Assembly (NCBI GenBank): GCA_050084985.1
Contig: JBITNC010000001.1
Location: forward strand, 191,890,001 to 191,954,000
From: Nageia nagi
Lineage: Eukaryota > Pinophyta
Length of the DNA stretch: 64,000 nucleotides
Direction: 5' to 3'
Below, in pieces: positions 26,845 to 36,851 of the stretch. The translations under genes and the position numbers were made by a program. A model generated the notes under the pieces. The model ran no database searches. It saw only the letters and a list, made by a program, of their open reading frames with translations, and was not told the origin of the DNA. Each line of letters opens with the position of its first letter. Position 1 is the stretch's first letter.

Positions 26845-26859
26845 AAAAAAGGGGCAAAA
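26845..26859 (+). other. Polypurine tract (plus-strand primer) of the Tat-like element
   Basis: AAAAAAGGGGCAAAA is followed immediately by TGTAGACACTC, the usual layout of a plant Ty3/gypsy polypurine tract joined to the 3' LTR. Confidence 0.8.
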
Positions 26860-27030
26860 TGTAGACACTCAAAATAAACCCTATCTTTTATTAATAAATA
26901 AATAAATAAAACAAGTATTTCTTCTAATATATATCACATTAAAATAATTGTTGATTAAGATTGTGTATTATATGCGCCGAAACAATCTTAACCAAAGTAA
27001 ATCAAGAACAATCGCCAGCATCGTCATGCT

Positions 27031-27925
27031 TCCGGAATGTTATATTTATCGGTTTCGGGTATTTGATCACTCCTGGATGATGTCATCACTTCTGGGACCC
27101 GGTTCATTCAAAATTGTAAACATTGTTCTTCCCGTGATGTCATCTTCATATTTCCGGAATGCTATACTTACCGGTTCCGGCTATTTGATCACTCCTTGAT
27201 GACATCATCACTTCCGGGACCCAGTTTCATTCAAAACTGTGAACAATGTTCTCCCCGTGACATCATCGTCATACTTCCGGAATGTTATACTCACCGGCTC
27301 CGGCTATTTGGTCACTCCTTGCTGACCTCATCATCTCCGGAACTCGGGCTATTCTACAACTGAGCTTTATCATTTCCTTCCGGAATGCTTTACGCACCGG
27401 CTCTGGCTATTTGGTCACTCCTTGCTGATCTCATCATCTCCGGAATCCGAGCTTTTCTACAACTTAGTTTTATTATTTCCTTCCGGAATGTTATACTTAC
27501 CAGTTCTGGCTATTTGGTCACTCCTTGCTGACCTCATCATCTCCGGAACCCGGGCTCTTCTACAACTGAGCTTTATCATTTCCTTCCAGAATGCTTTACT
27601 CACCGGCTCCGGTTATTTACTCACCCCTTGCTGACCTCATCATTTCCGGGACCCGGTTTCATTCAAAAATGAGAACATCGTTCTCCCCGTGACATCATCA
27701 TCTCCAGAACCCGGGCCTTTCCACAAGTGAACTTAATCATTTCCTTCCGAAATGCTTTTACTCACCGGCTCCGGATATTTGATCACTACTTGCTGACGTT
27801 ATCATATTCGGAACCCGGGCCTTTCCACAACTGAGCTTTATCCTTTCTTTTGTGATGTCATCATTTCATTCCAGAACGCTTTATCTACTGACTCCGGCCT
27901 ATTTTGTTTGCTCCTGAAAAACTCC
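27031..27925 (+). repeat. Tandem repeat array in the LTR with TGACGTCA-like sites
   Basis: Units start TTCCGGAATG (or close variants) at about 27,031, 27,153, 27,275, 27,378, 27,481, 27,584, 27,745 and 27,869. Early units are about 122 bp and carry a GAACATTGTTCTCCCCGTGA block; middle units are 103 bp and carry GAGCTTTATCATTTCC instead. The 27,584 unit is 161 bp and contains both blocks, so it is a hybrid. TGATGTCA or TGACATCA occurs at 27,078, 27,135, 27,200, 27,258, 27,690 and 27,853, TGACGTTA at 27,794 and TGACCTCA at 27,323. The array precedes a TATA-like box, so a role as U3 enhancer repeats is reasonable but inferred. Confidence 0.85.
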
Positions 27926-28019
27926 CGGGGATCTTAAAATGAACTCATGATTGCAAGTAAAGTACACCAGGGCTTCAATAAAGGATTTAAAATTATATTA
28001 TTGGATCAATCTTTTCGAA

Positions 28020-28027
28020 CATATATA
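28020..28027 (+). promoter_or_regulatory. Candidate TATA box of the LTR
   Basis: TATATAAA lies about 95 bp after the tandem array, in the position of a U3 core promoter. A second candidate (TATAAAT) lies at 28,274. Either could be the real one. Confidence 0.4.
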
Positions 28028-29001
28028 AAACAAGTGGTCTTACAATCCGTGTCATTAAAAAACGACCATTCTAATGTTAATATATAATCGCTAAAAAATC
28101 AATGATGATCCATGAACAGTTAAACAACAAACAAATCTAAGCCTAGAATAGCTTAGTACGTATAATTTGTAATCATGGATACAGATGGAAGATAACAACA
28201 CCTCAAAATTTAGTTCAAGAGGTTACCTGGAATCTCGTGATGCCAAAACAAATGAATAACAAACTTTGAAGCTTATAAATAAAAGCTTTGTACGTGAACA
28301 AAGAGACCCAATTTTACTGTAGCGAAGCTCTGCCAAAATCATATCAAGAGGTTATTAGTAGAAAGTTGTAAGCTTGATTAATAGCAGAACTCATATCGAT
28401 TATATTTTCCAGATTATGTTATTCATCTTGCTGATTCATATGTGTGAGCAGGTATGCTTTTGATGTTTTGTTCGTTTTCTGTGTGTAGGGTCAATACAGA
28501 AAAGGAATGACGGAAGTAAGCGTAAAGGAGAACAACGAGGAATAGACAAAAAACACTCCATAACTCTATCAAAATTACTCCATTGCATACAGAGCTGATT
28601 GTCGACGACTCAAAGATTGGTTGACGGCGATTCACCAGATAGATAATAAAGACTGACCATTGTCCATCCACCCGCATTGATTGTTATCGATTCACAGCAA
28701 TTGCTGTCAATACTGATTACAATAGATCAATAAAAGCTCGTTTTTGTATTCAAATACTTTAGAATATAGTATTGTTATTATTTATTGATGTGTATTGTCG
28801 AATATGTTCATGATAGTTATGTTGAATGATTTATCTGTCTAAATTGCATTTTAGATTCATATTTTGATGTACACAAGATGCAATAACAAAATGAGCGTGT
28901 AGCTAGAAAGGAGGCATAATATAGGGATGTGGGGCCTAGAGGAAGCCCTAAGATGTCCCATACACAAAGATTCACCTTTGCTCAAGAGAGGGAGCCAGGG
29001 G

Positions 29002-29059
29002 AAGGAGATGCATCCTTTCACAAGTCTTGGAAGGAGATGCATCCTTTCACATGTCTTGA
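29002..29059 (+). repeat. 29-bp tandem duplication
   Basis: AAGGAGATGCATCCTTTCAC plus nine bases occurs twice head to tail, with a partial third copy at 29,060. It lies at the start of the region that reads as the Ty3/gypsy gag leader. Confidence 0.7.
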
Positions 29060-29589
29060 AAGGAGCCAGGAGGAGGAGAAGATTCTTTGCATAGATGTTG
29101 TGAGAAAGAGCAATGAGAAGAGGAGATTTTCCTATATAGATCTAGAGGCTTAGGGGTTGACCAAGAAGGCCTAGGGTTTGAGGGGAGAGAACTCATGTTT
29201 CAAAGATCCAAGTTTGCTAGAATGGTAGATGATGGGGGATATTCCTTATTCAGGATACGATCTACCAAAGATCCTTTGGCTGAAGAACCAATGTAGGAGA
29301 GATTTCTTGAGAGGGATGCCCCGAAAATGACCACGACACCTCCACCTCTATCATGTACCAACAAGCCCATGTTTCTACCAAGGTAGGAAAGTAGTACAAG
29401 CTCGATCTTACCACCTGAGGATACATAGTTGTATTGAGAGTATTCATTGAATGCACCAAAGTTTAAGAATGGTGTGACCTTTTCCATGTATTTGGAGTTT
29501 TTGGGAAAGAAGGCTAGTGGGAGTTATGCGCATCGTAGATCTAGGGAGGATAGGAGAGATCTACAACAAAGACTAAGTAGAATGCAGGT

Positions 29590-30255
29590 GCCTTTATTTG
29601 ATGGAGCAATAAGATGACTATTAGGGCATGTTTACAAAAGCTGCAAACATATTTAACACTAAGTACCATGATGGAGGAGGACATCATATGATTTGCAACC
29701 CTACACTTGGATGACATATTGTATGAATGGTGGCAGCATGGCATGACTATGTAGGGTCATAGAGCTATCACCTCCTTTTATGTGTTCAGTCGAAGGATGG
29801 TATATCAGTTTGATAAGAAAGATGAGGATGATTATTTCAAAGATGTGATTACGATGAACTAAGGAGGATCAATGGAAGAATATGTGGTAGAGTTCTAGCA
29901 GATTATTATGATGGTTCCTAGCATTTTAGAGAAGAGGGACACCTTCCTCTTCATGGAGAGATTAACATAACAATTGAGGGATTGGTCAAGTCTTTCTCCC
30001 CAACACAACTGCAAGATGCCATCAAGAGGGCGTTGGATTTAGAGCTTAACATGATGAGGGGCAAAGCTTCCATTCCACCCATGATGGGGATGTTTGGGAA
30101 ATGGACATTGGAGATGGGACCTCCAACTACCAATAGGAGTCGACCACCAAGAGAAAGCAAGACAAGCCTAGAGACAAGTAATGAATTAAGGAATAACTTA
30201 TGCTTTAGTTGTAAGAAACCTTGGGATCATAGCCATAGGTTTTTGGGAAAAGGTT
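29590..30255 (+). pseudogene. Ty3/gypsy Gag (capsid and zinc knuckle), degenerate
   Basis: Gag packages the retrotransposon RNA. The plus strand reads LQTYLTLSTMMEEDIIRFAT, then an LHLDDILYEWW segment, SFYVFSRRMVYQFD and EEYVVEF, the pattern of the plant retrotransposon gag domain. In-frame stops occur at TGA 29,689 and TAG 29,752, with three more downstream, and a one-base slip falls near 29,965. The next frame continues GLVKSFSPTQLQDAIKRAL and reaches a zinc-knuckle remnant CFSCKKPW..SHRF near 30,200, whose last Cys is replaced by Phe. The aspartic protease follows. The element lacks a visible 5' LTR here. Confidence 0.8.
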
Positions 30256-30329
30256 AAGTCCATAGCATTGTAGTGATTTTTGAAGATGATGATTTACATT
30301 TGGTGCTGGATTTGGGTGGATTGGGTTTG

Positions 30330-30850
30330 CAGTAGGAATTTCCTATTCTTGATTGTAACAACACAATAAGAGGGATGATTGCATCACTTTGTGGAGTTCC
30401 CAAGTACTTCACAATGAAGGTTAAGGGAATGGATGTCAATCAAGAAGTGATAGTTTTGATAGATCCAAGAGCTACACACAACTTCATTGATGAAGAATTT
30501 GTATGCAAGAAGGGACTAGAGCAAGGAGTTCGAAGGATTATGTGTGACAAATGCGAATGGGAAACTCACATTGGTAAACAAAATAGTGGAGATGTTTGGT
30601 GTGAGGGTCCAAGACTATGTGGCAAGGGAGGACTTCTACATATACTCTTTGGATGGAATCCCACACTTGTTTTGGGAGTACAATGGCTATATAATTTGGG
30701 ATACATCCGCTCAAATTATAAGAAGTTGGCGATGAAGTTTGAAGCAGATGGGAAGGAGTATACACTACAAGGCATTAAGTACTACTTTCCTCAGTCTTCA
30801 TCTAGTCATTTGGAGATGGTACATGAAGATGGATGATTGGGAAAGAAGGA
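30330..30850 (+). pseudogene. Ty3/gypsy aspartic protease, catalytic site lost
   Basis: The retropepsin-like protease normally cuts the Gag-Pol polyprotein. The frame from 30,375 has a short hydrophobic start, then VLIDPRATHNFIDEEFV. In this family the active site reads VLIDSGATHNFID, so DSG has become DPR and the enzyme would be inactive. Frameshifts follow: one frame carries VRVQDYVAREDFYIYSLDG (about 30,600), another VLGVQWLYNLGYIRSN (about 30,680) and KEYTLQGI, matching the conserved LG..WL..LG and G..V.L.G blocks at the protease C-terminus. No reverse transcriptase follows; the RT to integrase part is missing before the 3' LTR at 31,661. Confidence 0.8.
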
Positions 30851-31211
30851 CGTGGAGGGGGAGGAGAACTCCTCGAAGATGGACATGGAATGTTTTGCTT
30901 CTAAGGTACTTAGGAGCATTTTTCCACACTCGAGTTATCATTCCACCCACTAGGAAGAGACTCATCTAGTCCTTGGAAGGTATGCTTTGTATGAATATTT
31001 TGATTTATTAAATTCTAACCTCATTTTGAGTTTAGAGATAATAACACGTCCAAGGGTAGCTTGTGGCGGGGGTATGGAAACTTTGTTGGAGACTTCCTAC
31101 TATTCCTCTTAGGTTGCGATGAAGCAAAGCAAGACAATAATACATGATGAAAGGGAAGAAGACACTGCATGGATTATTAAGGATGATGGGTTGGTTATCG
31201 TTAGAGTTTAG

Positions 31212-31679
31212 TTGGGGACTTGGTTGATAAGATACTTGGCATTGCTAAGGGGTATTTATGAAGACCCAACACTAGCTATCTTCTTGCTCAACGTTGATAC
31301 ATGTTTAAGGAAGGTTGTTATGTCCCTTGCTCTTTTAGTTGGTGATCAATATGATATCAAATATAAGTATGAGGGATATAAGTTAGTAGATTTCATGTAT
31401 GCTTATATGGGAGATAGACATGAGTTAATAGATTTCATATATGCTTATATGAAAGTAAGGTATGAGTTAATAGATTTCATATATGCTTATTTACAAGACA
31501 TGAAAATTGAAGTTGATATGACGAAGGTGGTACTTCAGAAATTATTCACAACATGTATGAATCTTGATGTTGCTGATGATGCATTAAAGATAAAACTTCA
31601 TCACTTTGGAGAGTTTATATCTTGCATTTCTTGGGGTCAAGCGATTTGGGAAGGGAGGACTATGACGTCCCCTTCTTGA
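31212..31679 (+). CDS. Unidentified ORF with three 14-residue repeats, next to a gypsy 3' LTR
   Basis: A 155-codon open frame runs into the start of the 3' LTR. I do not recognise it. Between residues 57 and 98 it contains three direct 14-residue repeats around the core [EK]L[IV]DF[IM]YAY, encoded by a 42-bp repeat at 31,380-31,505. The end reads FGEFISCISWGQAIWEG and overlaps the polypurine tract, which is where the last codons of a gypsy polyprotein normally fall. It may be the decayed, expanded C-terminus of Pol or sequence captured inside a deleted element. No catalytic motif is visible. Confidence 0.4.
   Translation: MGTWLIRYLALLRGIYEDPTLAIFLLNVDTCLRKVVMSLALLVGDQYDIKYKYEGYKLVDFMYAYMGDRHELIDFIYAYMKVRYELIDFIYAYLQDMKIEVDMTKVVLQKLFTTCMNLDVADDALKIKLHHFGEFISCISWGQAIWEGRTMTSPS
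31380..31505 (+). repeat. 42-bp in-frame minisatellite, three copies
   Basis: Three head-to-tail copies of a unit of the type AGTTAATAGATTTCATATAT plus 22 bases. Their length is a multiple of three and they keep the reading frame of the surrounding ORF. Copies two and three are nearly identical; copy one has diverged. Confidence 0.85.
31646..31660 (+). other. Polypurine tract of the gag-protease gypsy element
   Basis: TTGGGAAGGGAGGAC directly precedes the LTR-like TATGACGTCCCC start at 31,661. Confidence 0.6.
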
Positions 31680-32445
31680 AGTTGTTTCTTTTAGGGGTAC
31701 TTTTGTAGTTAGGAGTATTTATTTATTTATTTATTACATGTGTACTTAGGCATCATTGTGATATGGGATAGGATACTTATGGGTCCCATGGATCAATTAT
31801 GAGCCCCAAAGTAGTATATCTTCTTCCTAAGGATAAATTAGGTGCATTTAAGTGTAATAGTACAGATCCCAAGGCACAACACATGGTTATAAGATGAGCA
31901 CATGATTTGTGGTGATCCTGAGGCACAACATGGGCACTCAAACATGATGTATCCTTGAGGGGTGTCTAGATGCCCAACCTTGAGGGAATTCTATTTATAT
32001 GGATGGTGTAGGAGTGAGAAGGCATCTTGAGAATTATTGTCATCTTCTATCTTCAAAGTGGTGTTGCCATCTCTTGGACGGAAACCCAACATGGAGAAGA
32101 GCATAGTGGGACATAGCCCTCATTAGGCTTTGGCTAAGGGCAAAATTCCTTAGACCATCCAGATTTGTAGCTAGATCCTAGGGTTAAAGGCCCTAACAAT
32201 GCGATGTCAACATTTGGAGAGTGTATACCCTAGATCTAGTCCATTGAGCTAGACATTAGCCCTCTTGGGCTATTTTGCTTGTATCTTGATCCATCATTGT
32301 ATAATATTGTGACATTGGCATATTTTCTCCTATTTAGCTTATGCGTAGGATATTTTGTGGCATGATTCCCTTGTTTTAGCTTATTTCATGAATTATTGAT
32401 TATTTAATAATAATTTTGAAATAAGAATAATTTGGGAACATCACA
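31661..32445 (+). mobile_element. 3' LTR of the truncated gypsy element
   Basis: The segment begins TATGACGTCCCC after the polypurine tract and ends GGGAACATCACA. Other LTRs in this window have closely similar ends (TGTAATATCCCC and GGGATCATCACA), which supports both boundaries. It contains a TATTTATTTATTTATTT run near 31,720. No partner LTR lies upstream, so the element appears truncated at its 5' end or its LTR has been lost, and no target duplication can be tested. Confidence 0.6.
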
Positions 32446-32460
32446 CTTGTTGAATGATTT

Positions 32461-32664
32461 GACATGGAAAAGGCTTTGTTGAAAAATATGACTAGGCTTT
32501 TGTCATGTCAAATGTTTCAACATGGCAAAGACCTTATTGAAACATTCGGTTAGGATTTTATCATGTCATATGTTTCGACATGGAAAAGCCCTTGTTGAAA
32601 TATTTTACAACCTTATTGCCATGTCGAAAAATTCGAAATGGCAAAAGACTAGTCAAATATTTTT
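32461..32664. repeat. 58-bp hairpin repeat, three copies plus a partial fourth
   Basis: Copies lie at 32,461-32,518, 32,519-32,576 and 32,577-32,634, with a partial copy to 32,664. Each begins GACATGGAAAAGGC (or AACATGGCAAAGAC) and contains near its end GGCTTTTGTCATGTC, the imperfect reverse complement, so each unit can form a stem-loop. It starts 15 bp after the LTR end. Confidence 0.8.
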
Positions 32665-34050
32665 CAATAATTGTAATTAATGTCTTCCATCAACTGTGAT
32701 TAATTCACATAGTTCAAATGTCAATCAATATGACACATGTTGAACATGCATGAATAATCTTCCAATGTTTTGATAGTGTCCAACATCGATGTGTTAACTT
32801 AAAGCATATAAATAGATTCTAAACAAGCATATTTCATTCTTATTCAAGGAATCATCCTCCTTGCTTTGTTGCAATTTTCCTTCCTATAGCAATTTATTTT
32901 GCCCTCAGCACTATATATTACAATTGTACTTCCTTCTTTCTGACACCATTTCTCTAGGATTATGGAAATATTGACAAACATGAGAAATAGAAGTGAAATC
33001 CTTTGGAATAAACTCTTTCTATTGGAACGATTTGGTAGAGGGTTTTGGTCTTCTAGGAATCATAATGATGTTAGTTTCAAGATTGATAAGGGATTATAGA
33101 ACCTTCTCGACATTATTGTCGGTTGTTATAATGAATCCCCCTATACATTCAACTTGTGTATCCAAGACGTTCGTGAGTTCCATTTTTTAATCAATCTGAT
33201 GATATTGTCTATTTGGTTGTGCATCCTCTCCTAGCTATGATAATATTGAATTCTGAAAAACTACAAATGCTTTCGATTGAGGATTGTAATGAAACATCAT
33301 CAAATTTCATATTGATATCAATCTATTTTTTACAATTAGTACAAGTAACTTTTTTTCATAATTTATGTTTTTATCTAATTTATATTTTGATACTCATTTT
33401 GCTAGTATGATCTTATGATAATATCATATGGAAGGCTATAACTGAGGAATGGAAGCTACTTCTTTAAAAAATGATTTTTTTAAGTCATTATGGGGTTTTC
33501 CATTAATCATCTTATTCTTCAGGGAAGAAGCATTGATTTTCCTATTTGGGCTCTAAATTACATTATGGATGCCTTTTGGGTAGAAATTTCGATTGGTGTG
33601 GGCATATTTTTGATAGGCTTAAATCATAAGTACATTTATTTAGAACACAATTTTCTACAACTAACACCAATTTTTATGGAGCACATCACTTGCTAGCTCT
33701 GTATGATAAAAAATTTCATAGGATCATAGAGGATACAAATAATACTACTCCAACATGCATGTATCCTATTGTCAAATGTTTGGCCATGAGCAATGTTGAA
33801 CATTAGGTAAGTTTCTCTCACATTGTTTTTTATTGTCATTTTGTTTGTATTGAGTAAATTTTTAGTAATCTTGGACATACATGAAGTTGTTTCCCATTTA
33901 AACAAGCAACATGATTTGAGGAAGTTATTCAAACATGTGCAACTTAGAGTAAGTTATTCATCTATGCATTAAATGCTTTATGTTTTTGTATTTATTTGAA
34001 TCAATGTTTTACTTTTATATTTTTTTGTACTAGAATATATTTCGTAGATC
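32665..34050. other. Unassigned AT-rich region
   Basis: Short open frames at 32,993-33,190 and 33,213-33,410 lie on the plus strand but show no family motif, and the interval lacks any repeat or LTR signal that I can see. It may be old, decayed transposon sequence. Confidence 0.4.
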
Positions 34051-35417
34051 AACACTATAATGTCCCCATTTTTATGGTGTTTTCTCCATTTCACCTTTGA
34101 TAAATGGGAATATTAACTTAGGTGTGATTTTGTCAATTTAGTGGTTTTTGGTCAATTATTATAAGTTCCACTTAGAGACTTAGTTAAATGCTCTAATTAT
34201 AGAACAATGGCCCTTTTAAGTTAGTTATTATATATAGTTGAGTTCCCAAAATGCCAATAATAATGTATTGATGATACCATGGTAATTATATTTGTAAATG
34301 CAATATTAGCCTCTTTAAATGAGGCATTGCATATTTCTAGCCTTAACGAGTGTGATATTGGCATTTGAATGGTCCTCTTGTCATTAGTGCTTCCCTTTTC
34401 AAGGTAGAGCACCTCTAATGTAATAACTAGACTATGAGTCATTGGATGGCTCCCACACTTGGATGTTGGGTATTTAAGGCTTTATTTACCCCCATATTAG
34501 AGGAATGGACATCCCAAGGCCCCACATCACCCTCCTGGCATTTGAACACTTATCATTGATCCCAAGGCACACCAAGTCACCCCTTCTTGGACATTGGCAT
34601 TCTTGGCCCTTAGATGTGATCTTACTTATCTTGAGGCTCTCCATATTGTACATTGTAACATGAGCACATAGATCACATCTCTCCACATTGGATCATCTGA
34701 TACAAGATTAAAAGAGATACTACATCACCTATAAAAGGAGAACTCTTGGTCATTATGAGATATGTTGATTATTGATTATAAACCCCTTTTATCGGATTGA
34801 ATGTGAGAACTTTATCTTTGCCACTTGTAGGGAAACCTACATTTGAGGTATTGAGATCATAGGAGGTTAGCCTTAAGCTTACTCTAGCCATATTGAAAGG
34901 AACATTGTCAGTTCCATCATAGAAGCTATAGGGAAAGCCTAGATGGGCCTTGTCATTGCTATGATTAGTGAGTTCCTAGAGCCATCGAAAATAACCCTAT
35001 TGGAGGTAGTCTTGGTGCAAGCTCCTTAAGTAGAAAAATATATTATTGTAATTATGCTACTCTCTTGTCTATCAATACAATTACATTTATTGTCTATATT
35101 TGCTATGTCTCCTTATGCTTGGACATTGGATTTGGAGTGATTATTGCTTGGTTAAATTCATGTTTTGCTCCCTAATTGCAATGTTGGATTATTAAAGAAA
35201 TTTGTATGCTCACTTGTGTATTTCTCTAAGTATAATTGGACGTTGGATTTCTATGAGCATTTTGGTTTATTATTGCTAAATATGCCATAAATAGCTAGAT
35301 GTTGGAATAATGGGTATATTTTGAGCTTGTTTGGACGAATTTAGAGCAAGAAGGTAAACACCCCTCTCTTAGGGTATGTTTGAGCATGATCCGCCAATAT
35401 GGGATCATCACAAACAC
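34051..35417 (+). mobile_element. Solo LTR (1,357 bp) with perfect AACAC target duplication
   Basis: The LTR runs 34,056-35,412, starting TATAATGTCCCCATTTTTAT and ending GGGATCATCACA. It is flanked on both sides by AACAC (34,051-34,055 and 35,413-35,417), the 5-bp duplication left by integrase. It matches the LTRs of the minus-strand element at 56.9-62.7 kb. No internal sequence remains, so it most likely arose by recombination between the two LTRs of a full element. A minus-strand frame inside it (34,486-34,686) has a counterpart in the 57.7-kb LTR. Confidence 0.85.
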
Positions 35418-35860
35418 AAACTCCGACAACTCATAAACATTATTTTATTGGCTTGAATTTATAATTTTAATTTTTCAATTTAAATATTTATTTTCATTTT
35501 TTGCAACTACTTCGAAATTGTAACTAAGAAGAGGGAAGCAAATCAATATGCCTCTACATTCTCCACAAATAAGTCCAATGCTTATTATTTGAAAACCTAT
35601 TAGTTCTTTAGCTAGAAAAGCAACTTCAAAAATTAGCAAGCCAACTACCTTAAGTGCTTAAGATAACAATAAAGCTTTCTTTTTTTTAAGCCCCAATTTC
35701 AGGGTGAGCTTGTAATGTTAAATTAAATTTCTATTTTAATTTTATATTTATGGGTGAATCACTTGGCAAATGATAGGGCTATAGCCTTATCGAATGATAA
35801 GGCTTAAGATGAGAATTTTTTTTATCTAATTTAAACCATAACTAAAGCTATTTGTTTTGT
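35418..35860. other. AT-rich spacer with a perfect 9-bp hairpin
   Basis: The only structure I see is AGCCTTATC (35,783-35,791), loop GAAT, GATAAGGCT (35,796-35,804). It resembles the 24-bp minisatellite unit found at 38.34 kb on the other side of the coding-like relics. Confidence 0.55.
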
Positions 35861-35869
35861 TAGATCAAT

Positions 35870-36851
35870 TATGCCTCTTGAGGATTTACTCGATGATCGG
35901 GATGAGGAAGAAGTTACAAAATCATTCAATCCTAGTTAGTTCTTGGGCTCATAGTAACATACTCTAACATTGCAGAAACAATAGTTCCTAAGCAAAATAT
36001 GTCTCCACCCATGGTGCCCACTCCAAGTCATTCGAATTTTTCATTAAGTAATTTACTGGTAGATAGTTGTAAAAGTGATCTAAAGAATTCTTTGAAAAAA
36101 TTAGATTTCCTTCATGATTGGAAGTTTTGAGAAAAGGTGATTGTAAAAGAAATGGTTTCTCGCTACAATCAAAGAAATCGATGAGAAGAATTATACGAAG
36201 TGTTGGAGCATGAGTATGATAAAATCGATGCAATATTAATGGTAGCAAAAATAGGTTCTATGATAGTTGATACTCTCATTCTGATCTTATTTTGAAGACA
36301 TTAAATCATCTTGAAAATTTGAATACAAAGGCTTAGGCATATTACAAAAATTAGGAGATGGATAAGATGCACTTTACAATTTTTGTTGGTGAAGAAGATA
36401 TATACAAGGTATAACAATATCATTTCTTAATTCTTTTTCAATATAAATAATTATTGTATAAATTTTAATACTTATTTTGTATCTTTCTATAGGAAAATTG
36501 GAAAGTTTGAGGTCAACTGTAAAATTGCATAATAATTATACCAAAGATGCAATCAGAATCTTGGAAGGAGTTGAACAATCGAAGAATCAAAATATAATAT
36601 TAAATAATAAAAACAAAGCCTTTTGTAAAATTATGAGTGAACATAATTTGCATGCAAATGAAGTTTTTAAAGAGTATGCTTCCATAAGTGCTACTTCTTT
36701 TAGTACTAAAGAGGTTGAAATAGAAGAATTGCTATTGGCAAAAATAATCAAGAAGATAAAAGTTGATTTGGTGTCACAAGGTGCTCTGACTCTAGACGAA
36801 TTAGTGCAACCATACTCTCTTGTTGCTACTGCAAGTCAAGATGCTCCTTGA
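35870..36851 (+). pseudogene. Unidentified gene relic with a candidate intron
   Basis: A 120-codon frame ending at TGA 36,849 is acidic/lysine-rich and protein-like (HNNYTKDAIRILEGVEQ, EELLLAKIIKKIKVDL, LVSQGALTLDELVQPYSL). I do not recognise it. Just upstream, CAAG|GTATAACA at 36,409 and TTTCTATAG at 36,492 would bound an 84-bp AT-rich intron of plant type. Before that, 35,980-36,408 is coding-like but broken by stops (readable pieces DKIDAILMVAKIGSMIVD and MDKMHFTIFVGEEDIYK). The region lies between 24-bp repeat relatives at 35.78 and 38.34 kb. It could be a host gene relic or a gene from a DNA transposon. Confidence 0.4.

Larger units (their letters stand above)
26860..28760 (+). mobile_element. 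3' LTR of the Tat-like Ty3/gypsy element (right end uncertain)
   Basis: The LTR starts TGTAGACACTC right after the polypurine tract. It contains a GC-richer tandem array (27,031-27,925), TATA-like boxes at 28,020 (TATATAAA) and 28,274 (TATAAAT), and an AATAAA-type signal near 28,731, in the U3-R order expected of an LTR. The matching 5' LTR lies outside the window or in the distorted tract, so the right end cannot be fixed by comparison. It must lie before the next gypsy element, whose coding-like sequence starts about 28,900. No target duplication could be checked. Confidence 0.65.

Noticed and set aside
27031-27925. Centromeric-type satellite
   Set aside because: Only eight units, two unit types, confined to one LTR directly after a polypurine tract and before TATA-like boxes.
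28423-28677. Minus-strand 84-codon frame
   Set aside because: No recognisable motif and it lies in LTR-like or adjacent noncoding sequence; likely chance.
29200-29487. Minus-strand frames opposite the gag leader
   Set aside because: Shadow frames of the plus-strand gypsy region, without independent support.
29590-30850. Endogenous pararetrovirus (caulimovirus-like) gag-protease
   Set aside because: The gag pattern, ATHNFID protease block and LTR next to a polypurine tract fit Ty3/gypsy; no movement-protein signal was seen.
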